Assembly: GCF_003333325.1 (NCBI RefSeq)
Contig: NZ_QOLC01000078.1
Coordinates: 1-48,880, forward strand
DNA length: 48,880 nucleotides
Direction of reading: 5' to 3'
Source: Candidatus Ulvibacter alkanivorans
Lineage (GTDB): Bacteria > Bacteroidota > Bacteroidia > Flavobacteriales > Flavobacteriaceae
Positions 17,271 through 24,557 of the stretch are shown here, in pieces (position 1 is the stretch's first letter; the number at the start of each line of letters is the position of its first letter). A program made the translations under genes and the position numbers. The notes beneath the pieces were generated by a model that saw only the letters and a list, made by a program, of their open reading frames with translations, ran no database searches and was not told where the DNA came from.

Positions 17271-17466
17271 AGATTTCTCACTGCGTTCGAAACGACATAG
17301 GACTGTCATTCAGAGCGAAGCGAAGGATCTAGACCGTGAGATTTCTCACTGCGTTCGAAATGACATAGGACTGTCATCCAGAGCGAAGCGAAGGATCTAG
17401 ACCGTGAGATTTCTCACTGCGTTCGAAATGACATAGGACTGTCATCCGGAGCGAAGCGAAGGATCT
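17271..17466. repeat. Three tandem copies of a 68-bp palindromic intergenic repeat
   Basis: Copies begin at 17271, 17339 and 17407 with an exact 68-bp period. Each is a 60-bp imperfect palindrome (27-base arms around TAGGAC; arms end in AGAT...ATGACA and TGTCAT...GGATCT) plus an 8-base spacer AGACCGTG, absent after the third copy. Copies differ at only a few positions (for example GTCATTC, GTCATCC and CATCCGG). About 18 of 27 arm positions pair, and several mismatches could pair as G-U in RNA. The type resembles the short intergenic TGTCAT...GCGAAGCGAAGGATCT elements scattered in many Bacteroidota genomes. The third copy runs into the end of the BrnQ gene. Confidence 0.93.
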
Positions 17467-18728
17467 TTCGTCTTACGCACCAAATTTGTAAGTACAAATG
17501 CCACCGTAGCTGGAAGTACCCACCCCATACTCGAATTGGACAAGGGGATGTATGTCGTTATAGAATCTAAGGCTCCTTCAGCAACAAAAAACTGAAGAAA
17601 ATCGGGTATACTAAACACGAATGTGGTTGCCACAACCACACGAAATACGGTGACCGATGCCCATTTGGACGGCGTTATATTCAGGAGAATAAGAACAATG
17701 GTAATTGGATAAATAAACATTAGTGCCGGTAGTGCAATATCGATTATATAACCAACATTGAATTGCCCTACAGCCACACCGATCAAACATCCAATAAATG
17801 CTGTGATGCGATAGGCTATAATGGAATTCCCGGCCAGTCCTTTTACAAAATCGGCTGTACCCGTGACAATTCCAACGGCGGTGGTAAAGCAGGCTAATGC
17901 CACCAAAACGGCTAAGAAAGCGGTTCCTATATTTCCTAACGTTTCCGAACTTAAGAAGGTTAATAGCTGCGTTCGATTTATAATTTCGGCATCGGCACTA
18001 TGCATAGCGCCAAGAGCAATTAATCCGCTATAAATTAAAAACAACCCAAGTCCGGCGAGCAATCCTGCCTTTGCGATCATCTTCTTTTTTTCCTCGTAAT
18101 TGTATTTACCTTGTAAGGCTAATGAGATAACTATTACGCCACCAACAACGACACCTCCAATGGCATCGAATGTTTGATATCCTTCAAGTATTCCTTCAGT
18201 AAAAGCGTTATCGAAAATAGAGGCTCGTAGTGGCTCAGTTTCAGAAAAAATTCCAATCCCAATGATACATAATAGAATAATGATAATTAGTGGGGTCAAG
18301 AATTTCCCGATAAGACTTATGATCTTCGTCCTGTTTAAGGCAAACACCAACACCAACGAAAAATAGACTGCACTAATCCATAGCGAAGAAATCTCGAAAT
18401 AGGGTTGGATCGCCATTTCATAGGTAACCGAAGCCGTTCTTGGACTCGGTAACGAAATGGAAATCGCATAAATTAAAATAGCGTACACCAACGCCAAGCT
18501 TGGTGATACTTTTTTTGCAAAATCTAATAAGGTACCTTGCAATCGTGCGTGACCATAGATCGCCATAATAGGAATGATCACTGCCGATAACGCAAATCCG
18601 ATAGCCACCCAAATCCAAGAATCTCCTGCATTATAGCCTAAAAAAGGTGGCAAGATCAAGTTACCTGCCCCAAAAAAGAGTGAGAATAGGGCAAAAGCGG
18701 TAAGAAAGGTTTGTTTGCTGTAATTCAT
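17442..18728 (-). CDS. brnQ: Branched-chain amino acid transporter, BrnQ/LIVCS family
   Basis: 428 residues with about twelve hydrophobic helices, beginning with TAFALFSLFFGAGNLILPPFLG, the N-terminal signature of the LIVCS family of sodium- or proton-coupled Leu/Ile/Val importers in the inner membrane. The last seven codons (DPSLRSG) and the TGA stop lie inside the third copy of the palindromic repeat, so the natural C-terminus has been replaced or extended by repeat sequence. Divergent from the alpha/beta hydrolase gene, with only 31 bases between starts, so the two promoters must overlap the opposing gene starts. Confidence 0.93.
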   Translation of the reverse strand: MNYSKQTFLTAFALFSLFFGAGNLILPPFLGYNAGDSWIWVAIGFALSAVIIPIMAIYGHARLQGTLLDFAKKVSPSLALVYAILIYAISISLPSPRTASVTYEMAIQPYFEISSLWISAVYFSLVLVFALNRTKIISLIGKFLTPLIIIILLCIIGIGIFSETEPLRASIFDNAFTEGILEGYQTFDAIGGVVVGGVIVISLALQGKYNYEEKKKMIAKAGLLAGLGLFLIYSGLIALGAMHSADAEIINRTQLLTFLSSETLGNIGTAFLAVLVALACFTTAVGIVTGTADFVKGLAGNSIIAYRITAFIGCLIGVAVGQFNVGYIIDIALPALMFIYPITIVLILLNITPSKWASVTVFRVVVATTFVFSIPDFLQFFVAEGALDSITTYIPLSNSSMGWVLPATVAFVLTNLVRKTKDPSLRSG

Positions 18729-18733
18729 TAACA

Positions 18734-18741
18734 GATATTTG
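18734..18741 (+). promoter_or_regulatory. -7 promoter-like element GATATTTG
   Basis: One mismatch to TAnnTTTG, 18 bases before ATG 18760. It overlaps the upstream in-frame ATG at 18739, arguing that 18760 is the true start. Confidence 0.45.
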
Positions 18742-18759
18742 CCTGCCGAAGATAGAAAA

Positions 18760-19530
18760 ATGATTTATCACTACGACAACACCCCAATATTTTATGAAAT
18801 AAGTGGCAACGGACCTGCAGTTGTTCTGCTTCATGGCTTCTTAGAAAGCACCTCCATGTGGGGCTCGATCATAGAAGAATTTAAAGACAAACGGACCATC
18901 ATTAGCATAGACCTTCCGGGGCACGGACAAAGTGGTGTGATTTCAGATACGCACTCGATGGAACTTATGGCAACGGTTGTTCTCGGAATTTTGCAAGAGC
19001 ATGATTTCGAATCGGTAGCTGTTATTGGGCATTCAATGGGTGGCTACGTGGCATTGGCAATGGCCGAAAAGCATCCAAATTTGGTTTCAAAACTTATTTT
19101 GCTGAATTCGACTCCGGCAGCCGACTCACCCGAACGTAAAGTAAATAGAGACCGTGCACTAAAAGTGATAAAGACGAATCGGGAAGCATTTATTAGTATG
19201 GCGATCACTAATCTTTTTACGGAGCATTCTCAAAATGAATTTGCCGAGGAGATCGCACAATTAAAGAGAGAGGCGCTTTCTTTTCCTTCGGAAGGAGTAA
19301 CTGCAGTGATACGAGGAATGCGTGATCGTAAGGATCGCAGTTTAGTTTTAAAGAATTATACCGGTGAAAAATACATGATCTGTGCGACCGAAGACCCAAT
19401 CGTTCCTTTTCAAGCTTCCGAAGTACTGGCAAAATTTACAAAAACTCCTGTGAAAAAAGTTAGTGGCGGTCATATGAGTTTAACAGAAAATTATCAAGAA
19501 ACAATTAAAATATTGCACTTAATCGGATAA
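18760..19530 (+). CDS. Alpha/beta hydrolase
   Basis: 256 residues from ATG 18760. The alpha/beta-hydrolase core is intact: oxyanion region LLHGFLEST, nucleophile Ser92 in GHSMGGY, acid Asp212 in EDPIVPF and His238 in SGGHMS. The central lid region (about 125-185) is helical. There is no signal peptide. The substrate cannot be predicted; it resembles small esterases and MenH/BioH-like enzymes only in general fold. An upstream ATG at 18739 in the same frame falls inside the likely promoter and was not used. Confidence 0.88.
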   Translation: MIYHYDNTPIFYEISGNGPAVVLLHGFLESTSMWGSIIEEFKDKRTIISIDLPGHGQSGVISDTHSMELMATVVLGILQEHDFESVAVIGHSMGGYVALAMAEKHPNLVSKLILLNSTPAADSPERKVNRDRALKVIKTNREAFISMAITNLFTEHSQNEFAEEIAQLKREALSFPSEGVTAVIRGMRDRKDRSLVLKNYTGEKYMICATEDPIVPFQASEVLAKFTKTPVKKVSGGHMSLTENYQETIKILHLIG

Positions 19531-19566
19531 ATATTGCATTTTGTCGATTTATTTCAGAATTTTTTC

Positions 19567-19574
19567 TATATTTA
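19567..19574 (+). promoter_or_regulatory. -7 promoter-like element TATATTTA
   Basis: One mismatch to TAnnTTTG, 23 bases before ATG 19598. Confidence 0.4.
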
Positions 19575-19597
19575 TTCCAACGAAAAAACTGATTACG

Positions 19598-19843
19598 ATG
19601 AAATCCCTTCCCCAAAAAACAACGAATCCGTTATTAAGTCTTATTTGCACGACCTTTGGACATCGCTATATTATTAGCAGAAAGGTCACCAACCACGTTC
19701 ATGAGTACTGCTGCACCCATTGTGGTAGAGAGGTTACCGATGCCAATGGCGGTAAGATCGAGGAACTGACCTCAAAAATTAAAGAAGTAAATACTAATTT
19801 GGCCGAATTTTTTCAGAAAAAGAGAAGACGCTTATCTGCCTAA
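19598..19843 (+). CDS. Small zinc-ribbon-like protein (DUF1660-like pattern)
   Basis: 81 residues from ATG 19598; a longer reading from 19541 starts before the promoter-like box. The pattern C17-x4-H22 (CTTFGHRY) followed by C39-x2-C42 (CCTHCGREV) looks like a small zinc-binding module of the kind seen in short DUF1660-type proteins with C...GH...CxxCG spacing. The C-terminal half is a basic amphipathic helix ending in KKRRRLSA, which could bind nucleic acid. No function is recognised. It ends 3 bases from the convergent thiL. Confidence 0.7.
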   Translation: MKSLPQKTTNPLLSLICTTFGHRYIISRKVTNHVHEYCCTHCGREVTDANGGKIEELTSKIKEVNTNLAEFFQKKRRRLSA

Positions 19844-19846
19844 GCA

Positions 19847-20902
19847 TTATTCTTCATCCTTCATGGCATTCCAGCCTCGAGCAATAAGAGGAATTTTGGT
19901 GTTCGCTCTTGTAATCAAATGAGTTCCTTCCTTCACATCTGTTATATGACCAATTACCGATAGGTGTGGATTGCCTTTTATCTTCGGAAAGTCTTCTGTG
20001 CTAATTGTAAAGAGCAACTCATAATCTTCTCCGCCACTTAGCGCAATGGTCGTACTATCAAGTTCAAACTCTTCACACGTACTTATTACTTGTGGGTCTA
20101 ACGGGATCTTATCCTCGTACAAGTTACAGCCTACATCACTACTCTTACAAATATGAATAATTTCAGAAGAGAGTCCGTCACTAATATCGATCATAGAAGT
20201 GGGTCGTACCTTCAACTCGGCTAGCAATTTAGGAATATCCTTACGAGCTTCAGGTTTTAATTGTCGCTCAATTAAATAGGTATATGCATCAAGGTCGGGT
20301 TGTGAATTGGGGTTTACTTTAAAGACCTCTTTTTCTCTTTCCAGCACCTGTAGTCCAAGATATGCTGCTCCAAGATCTCCGGTGACCACTAAAAGATCGT
20401 TTTCTTTTGCACCATCTCTATATACAATGTCCTCTTTTGCCGCCTGTCCAATAGCGGTAATACTTATAATCAATCCGGTGGTCGATGAGGTTGTATCGCC
20501 ACCTACCACATCGATATCATAGATCTTTGCAGCTGTTTCGATACCTGCATACAGCTCTTCCAGTGCTTCCACCGGAAAACGATTAGACACTGCGATTGAC
20601 ACCGTTATTTGTGTTGCAGTTGCGTTCATGGCATACACATCGGATAGATTTACCATTACAGCTTTATAGCCAAGATGCTTTAATGGCATGTAGCTAAGGT
20701 CGAAATGAACTCCTTCTAAAAGTAGATCGGTGGTTACGACGAGTTGCTTATCACTTTCCGAAGCAATAACCGCCGCATCATCACCAATACCTTTTACGGT
20801 AGATTTTTGTGTTATTGTAAAATTCTTTGTTAGATGGTCAATGAGTCCGAATTCCCCTAATTGGGAAATACTCGTTTTACCGCTGTCTTTGTTTTCAAGC
20901 AT
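19847..20902 (-). CDS. thiL: Thiamine-monophosphate kinase
   Basis: 351 residues of the PurM/ThiL ATP-binding fold. ThiL landmarks are KGIGDDAAVI, TTDLLLEGVHFDL, VGGDTTSS, VTGDLGAAY and MIDISDGLSSEI, which build the ATP, magnesium and thiamine-phosphate sites. It converts thiamine monophosphate to the diphosphate cofactor. No thiamine riboswitch or other thi gene is seen here. A TATTTTTG box 23 bases upstream supports the start. Confidence 0.93.
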   Translation of the reverse strand: MLENKDSGKTSISQLGEFGLIDHLTKNFTITQKSTVKGIGDDAAVIASESDKQLVVTTDLLLEGVHFDLSYMPLKHLGYKAVMVNLSDVYAMNATATQITVSIAVSNRFPVEALEELYAGIETAAKIYDIDVVGGDTTSSTTGLIISITAIGQAAKEDIVYRDGAKENDLLVVTGDLGAAYLGLQVLEREKEVFKVNPNSQPDLDAYTYLIERQLKPEARKDIPKLLAELKVRPTSMIDISDGLSSEIIHICKSSDVGCNLYEDKIPLDPQVISTCEEFELDSTTIALSGGEDYELLFTISTEDFPKIKGNPHLSVIGHITDVKEGTHLITRANTKIPLIARGWNAMKDEE

Positions 20903-20924
20903 GTACTATTCTCTTTAGGAATTG

Positions 20925-20932
20925 CAAAAATA
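20925..20932 (-). promoter_or_regulatory. -7 promoter element TATTTTTG for thiL
   Basis: Exact TAnnTTTG match on the minus strand ending 22 bases before the thiL ATG at 20902. Confidence 0.6.
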
Positions 20933-21076
20933 CGGGTTCGTTATTAAATAAGGTATGGATTATAAGTATATCTTAAAAGAAGTGAATGCAACTTCGAATA
21001 AATCTGAAAATTCTACGTTTACCCATAAAAATTCAAGTTGGCCATACCTAAGTTCAATTATTTAACAATTTAGCTG

Positions 21077-21084
21077 TATTTTTA
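21077..21084 (+). promoter_or_regulatory. -7 promoter-like element TATTTTTA within TATTTTTAGGGC
   Basis: One mismatch to TAnnTTTG, 19 bases before ATG 21104. The 12-base string TATTTTTAGGGC (21077-21088) recurs upstream of the lipoprotein gene at 24558. Confidence 0.45.
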
Positions 21085-21103
21085 GGGCCCTTAATAAATC
21101 GCT

Positions 21104-22351
21104 ATGAAAAAAAGTTTTTACCTTCTCCTTTTTGTATTAATCGCATTTGCTTGTTCTTCAGATGATAACAGCGGAACGACTGACGACACAACCGATGACC
21201 AACAAACTACCGACGACGGTCCAGATCCGGTAGAACCTCCTACCAAGGCACCGTGTGAAAATGGAGTTGCAGGTATTTACCCGTGTAATGACTATGACCT
21301 CTTCTATCGTATGGCCCTAAGCACTTTTGCTGCCGGTTCCGGAAATGACAGTTGGGGTTGGACCGATCCTAATACGGGAAAAGAATATGCTATCATGGGA
21401 CTAGACAACGGGACCGCCTTTATCGACATCTCGTTAGAAACCCCTGTTTATTTAGGTAAGTTACCAACAGAAACGACCGCAAGTTCATGGCGGGATGTAA
21501 AAGTGTATAACAATCATGCATTTATAGTAAGTGAAGCTGGCGGCCACGGTATGCAAGTGTTCGACCTTACGAAACTTAGAGATGTGGACAATCCTCCGGT
21601 AACGTTTTCGAGAGATGCCTTGTTTTCTGAATTCGGAAGCGCACACAATATTGTGATCAATGAAGATACAGGATATGCCTATGCCGTAGGTGCCGACAAT
21701 TTTAGTGGTGGCCCTTTATTTATAAACATTCAAGACCCGCTAAACCCTGTTGGTGAAGGTGGATACGCAATGGATTCATATAGCCACGACGCACAGGTTG
21801 TAACCTACAACGGTCCGGATACCGACTATACAGGAAGAGAAATTTTAATTGGAAGCAATGAGAACGAGGTGGTGATCGTCGACATTACCGACAAGAATAA
21901 CCCGCAGAATATTTCGACCATCTCCTACGGACAAGTAGGCTATACCCACCAAGGTTGGTTTACAGAAGACCAGACGCACTTTATTCTAGGCGATGAGCTA
22001 GATGAGTTGGATTTCGGTTTTAATTCGAGGACATTGATTCTAAATTTTACCGATCTTGACAATCCATTTTTTGTTGGGGATTATTTTGGACCAACAACAG
22101 CAATAGATCATAATGGCTATGTGAAGGGGGATCTCTTTTATCTGGCAAATTACACGGCCGGATTACGTGTGTTATCAACTTCCGATGTTGCCACAGGAAC
22201 ATTGTCTGAAGTAGGATTCTTTGATTCTTTTGTCGACAATGATGTGGCTTCATTTGATGGTGCCTGGAATGTGTATCCTTATTTCGAAAGTGGAAAAATT
22301 GTAATTAGCGACATTAATGGAGGGTTATTTATTGTTCAGAAAAAGCAGTAA
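21104..22351 (+). CDS. Choice-of-anchor B (LVIVD-repeat) lipoprotein
   Basis: 415 residues. The lipoprotein signal peptide has its lipobox at AFAC (Cys17), followed by a flexible D/T-rich linker (about 20-48). The rest is one propeller-like LVIVD/choice-of-anchor-B domain with typical strings: NDSWGWTDPNTGKEYAIMG, GTAFIDIS, SWRDVKVYNNHAFIVSEA, HGMQVFDLT, SAHNIVINEDTGYAYAVG, YSHDAQVVTYNGPD, GYTHQGWFTEDQTHFILGD, DHNGYVKGDLFYLANY and VYPYFESGKIVISDI. Its biochemical role is unknown. It is paralogous along its entire domain to the next gene; here surface attachment is by lipid rather than by T9SS. Confidence 0.9.
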   Translation: MKKSFYLLLFVLIAFACSSDDNSGTTDDTTDDQQTTDDGPDPVEPPTKAPCENGVAGIYPCNDYDLFYRMALSTFAAGSGNDSWGWTDPNTGKEYAIMGLDNGTAFIDISLETPVYLGKLPTETTASSWRDVKVYNNHAFIVSEAGGHGMQVFDLTKLRDVDNPPVTFSRDALFSEFGSAHNIVINEDTGYAYAVGADNFSGGPLFINIQDPLNPVGEGGYAMDSYSHDAQVVTYNGPDTDYTGREILIGSNENEVVIVDITDKNNPQNISTISYGQVGYTHQGWFTEDQTHFILGDELDELDFGFNSRTLILNFTDLDNPFFVGDYFGPTTAIDHNGYVKGDLFYLANYTAGLRVLSTSDVATGTLSEVGFFDSFVDNDVASFDGAWNVYPYFESGKIVISDINGGLFIVQKKQ

Positions 22352-22418
22352 AGTGTTAATTTTTAATCAGATTGTTTAAATTATCTATATAAAAACTCGA
22401 CAAATTGTAGAAATTTTT

Positions 22419-22426
22419 TATTTTTG
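22419..22426 (+). promoter_or_regulatory. -7 promoter element TATTTTTG
   Basis: Exact TAnnTTTG match about 80 bases before ATG 22508, predicting an unusually long leader for this window. The leader contains a short TCAAC/GTTGA inverted repeat around 22437-22456. Confidence 0.5.
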
Positions 22427-22507
22427 AACGCTTCTCAACTCAATTTTTTGTTGAATCAATAAAATGTCTATTTAGAACCCAAATCAATTATTCATAAAAT
22501 TAATCAA

Positions 22508-24424
22508 ATGAAAAAATTATTACTTCCCATACTGTTGGCATGTTTTTCTATTTCTGTAGCCCAAACTCCTTGTGTAGGTGGAATGGCAGGACCATACCCC
22601 TGTGATGGCTACACTTTGCAATCTGAACTTTCACTCAACCAATTAAATGCCGGTGGTGGAAACGATTCTTGGGGTTGGACAGACCCCACAACGGGAAAGG
22701 AATATGCCTTGATCGGTCTTAACAACGGAACCGCATTTATCGATATTTCAAATCCAACGAACCCTGTATTCTTAGGGAAGCTTCCCACACAAACCAGCAA
22801 TAGTAGCTGGAGAGATGTGAAGACTTATAACAATCACGCGTTTATCGTAAGCGAAGCAAACGGGCACGGTATGCAAGTGTTCGATCTTACCCGATTAAGA
22901 AATGTGAACAATCCGCCTGTTACTTTTACCAATGATGGTTTTTATAATGGCTTCGGAAGCGCTCACAATATTGTGATCAACGAAGACACAGGATATGCCT
23001 ATGCCGTAGGAACAGGAACCTTTAATGGAGGGCCTCACTTTATAAACATTCAAAATCCAACCAGCCCCGTTGCTGCAGGAGGATATTCGATGGATGACTA
23101 CAGCCACGATGCTCAAGTGGTAACTTACTGTGGACCAGACGACGATTATGTTGGCAAAGAAATTTTAATTGGAAGTAACGAAAACGAAGTAGTATTAGTA
23201 GATATTACGAACAAATCGAATCCGGTAAGTATTTCCACTATTAGTTATTCTAATGTAGGGTACACACATCAAGGTTGGTTTACAGAAGACCAACGCTACT
23301 TTCTATTAGGTGACGAAACAGATGAATTTGGTAGCGGGTTTAACTCAAGAACCATAGTATTCGATTTTAACGACCTTGACAATCCGCAACTAGATTTTGA
23401 ATATTTCGGCCCATCGCCGGCTTCAGACCACAATGGTTATGTAAAAGGAACAAAATTCTATTTGGCAAATTATAGAGCCGGGTTACGAGTGATCGACGTT
23501 AGCGATATCGCTAACGGGAACATAGTGGAAGAAGGTTCATTCGACACCTATCCATCTAACAACAATGCAAGTACAACAGGCCTTTGGAATGTATACCCAT
23601 ATTTTGAAAGTGGCAACATTGTACTTAGCGACATTAGCCGTGGTTTTATCTTAGTGAAGGCAAGTACGTCCGATACCACCGCACCCAATGCCAATTGCAG
23701 CGATATCACCGTTTCATTAGACGAAAATGGTAATGCAACGATAACTGCAGATCAAATAGATAATGGATCAAGCGATAACAGCGGTACCGTATTCTTGCAA
23801 ATATGTAACGACACCTTCTCATGTGCCGACATTGGTACGAACAGTGTAGAATTGGAAGTGTATGATGACTTCGGAAATAGAGACTTTTGTACAGCGACAG
23901 TGACTGTAGTAGACGATATGGACCCAGAGATTTCATGTCCTAATGACCAATCGGCAGGATATGACAGTGGCGAATCGTTCTACACACTTCCGGATTATGC
24001 CGATGATGGTGATGTAAGTGCGACCGACAACTGTAGCACCTCGCCAAACATTACACAGGACCCGGCACCGGGCACCGAACTAACCGAAGGAACGTATACG
24101 ATTTCTTTCGAAGCAACAGATAGTTCTGGGAACACTGTAGATTGTTCATTCGAACTTACCGTGATGCCTATTTTATCTGTTTCTGAAGCTGATTTTGCCG
24201 AAGGCCTTATTATCTATCCAAATCCGGCTTCCGAAGTATTACAAATAAAATCTTCTACCGAAGCAATTCATAGTATTTCCATAACCGATATTCTCGGAAA
24301 AACTATTTATTCAGAAGCTAATATCGATACACAACTTAAATCGATAGATGTGTCCGGATTCTCTGAAGGCCTTTATTTTGTAACACTGAACAACCAAGTG
24401 ACTAAAAAAATTATAAAGCGCTAA
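22508..24424 (+). CDS. Choice-of-anchor B protein with HYR-like domains and T9SS type A sorting domain
   Basis: 638 residues. A cleavable signal peptide ends near VAQ. The LVIVD/choice-of-anchor-B domain (about 20-380) is closely similar to that of the preceding gene (NDSWGWTDPTTGKEYALIG, HGMQVFDLTRLRN, SAHNIVINEDTGYAYAVG). Two HYR-like beta domains follow (about 385-555; each with CSDITVSLDENGNATI or DNCSTSPNITQDPAPGTEL-type strings). A T9SS type A C-terminal domain ends the protein (IIYPNPASEVLQIKSS... GLYFVTLNNQVTKKIIKR). It should be exported by Sec, then T9SS, and attached to the cell surface or released. It arose with 21104 by tandem duplication. Confidence 0.92.
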   Translation: MKKLLLPILLACFSISVAQTPCVGGMAGPYPCDGYTLQSELSLNQLNAGGGNDSWGWTDPTTGKEYALIGLNNGTAFIDISNPTNPVFLGKLPTQTSNSSWRDVKTYNNHAFIVSEANGHGMQVFDLTRLRNVNNPPVTFTNDGFYNGFGSAHNIVINEDTGYAYAVGTGTFNGGPHFINIQNPTSPVAAGGYSMDDYSHDAQVVTYCGPDDDYVGKEILIGSNENEVVLVDITNKSNPVSISTISYSNVGYTHQGWFTEDQRYFLLGDETDEFGSGFNSRTIVFDFNDLDNPQLDFEYFGPSPASDHNGYVKGTKFYLANYRAGLRVIDVSDIANGNIVEEGSFDTYPSNNNASTTGLWNVYPYFESGNIVLSDISRGFILVKASTSDTTAPNANCSDITVSLDENGNATITADQIDNGSSDNSGTVFLQICNDTFSCADIGTNSVELEVYDDFGNRDFCTATVTVVDDMDPEISCPNDQSAGYDSGESFYTLPDYADDGDVSATDNCSTSPNITQDPAPGTELTEGTYTISFEATDSSGNTVDCSFELTVMPILSVSEADFAEGLIIYPNPASEVLQIKSSTEAIHSISITDILGKTIYSEANIDTQLKSIDVSGFSEGLYFVTLNNQVTKKIIKR

Positions 24425-24460
24425 TTATCAGCTTGTAATTTTATTGATACTTTAACGTCT

Positions 24461-24503
24461 TATACCCACGCAGCATGATGCTTTAACATTTTAAATGGGT
24501 ATA
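24461..24503. promoter_or_regulatory. Nested inverted repeats upstream of the MbnP-MbnH-type operon
   Basis: The outer 8-bp perfect arms TATACCCA (24461-24468) and TGGGTATA (24496-24503) enclose an inner AGCAT-G-ATGCT palindrome (24472-24482). The right arm overlaps a TATATTTC -7-like box (24500-24507). The layout suits an operator or an mRNA structure; there is no T-run to make it a clear terminator of the preceding gene. Confidence 0.35.
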
Positions 24504-24520
24504 TTTCGCTCTTAAATGTT

Positions 24521-24528
24521 TATTTTTA
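24521..24528 (+). promoter_or_regulatory. -7 promoter-like element TATTTTTA within TATTTTTAGGGC
   Basis: One mismatch to TAnnTTTG, 29 bases before ATG 24558. The surrounding 12-base string is identical to that at 21077-21088. Confidence 0.4.
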
Positions 24529-24557
24529 GGGCAAAAAAGAAAAGAATTCTTGTGAAA

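Noticed and set aside
17271..17466. CRISPR array
   Set aside because: Three near-identical 60-bp palindromes with a constant 8-base spacer; there are no variable spacers and no cas genes.
20951..21049. AGGTATGG ... CCATACCT inverted repeat upstream of the first choice-of-anchor-B gene
   Set aside because: Eight-base arms 83 bases apart can easily arise by chance in A/T-rich DNA and fit no known regulator.
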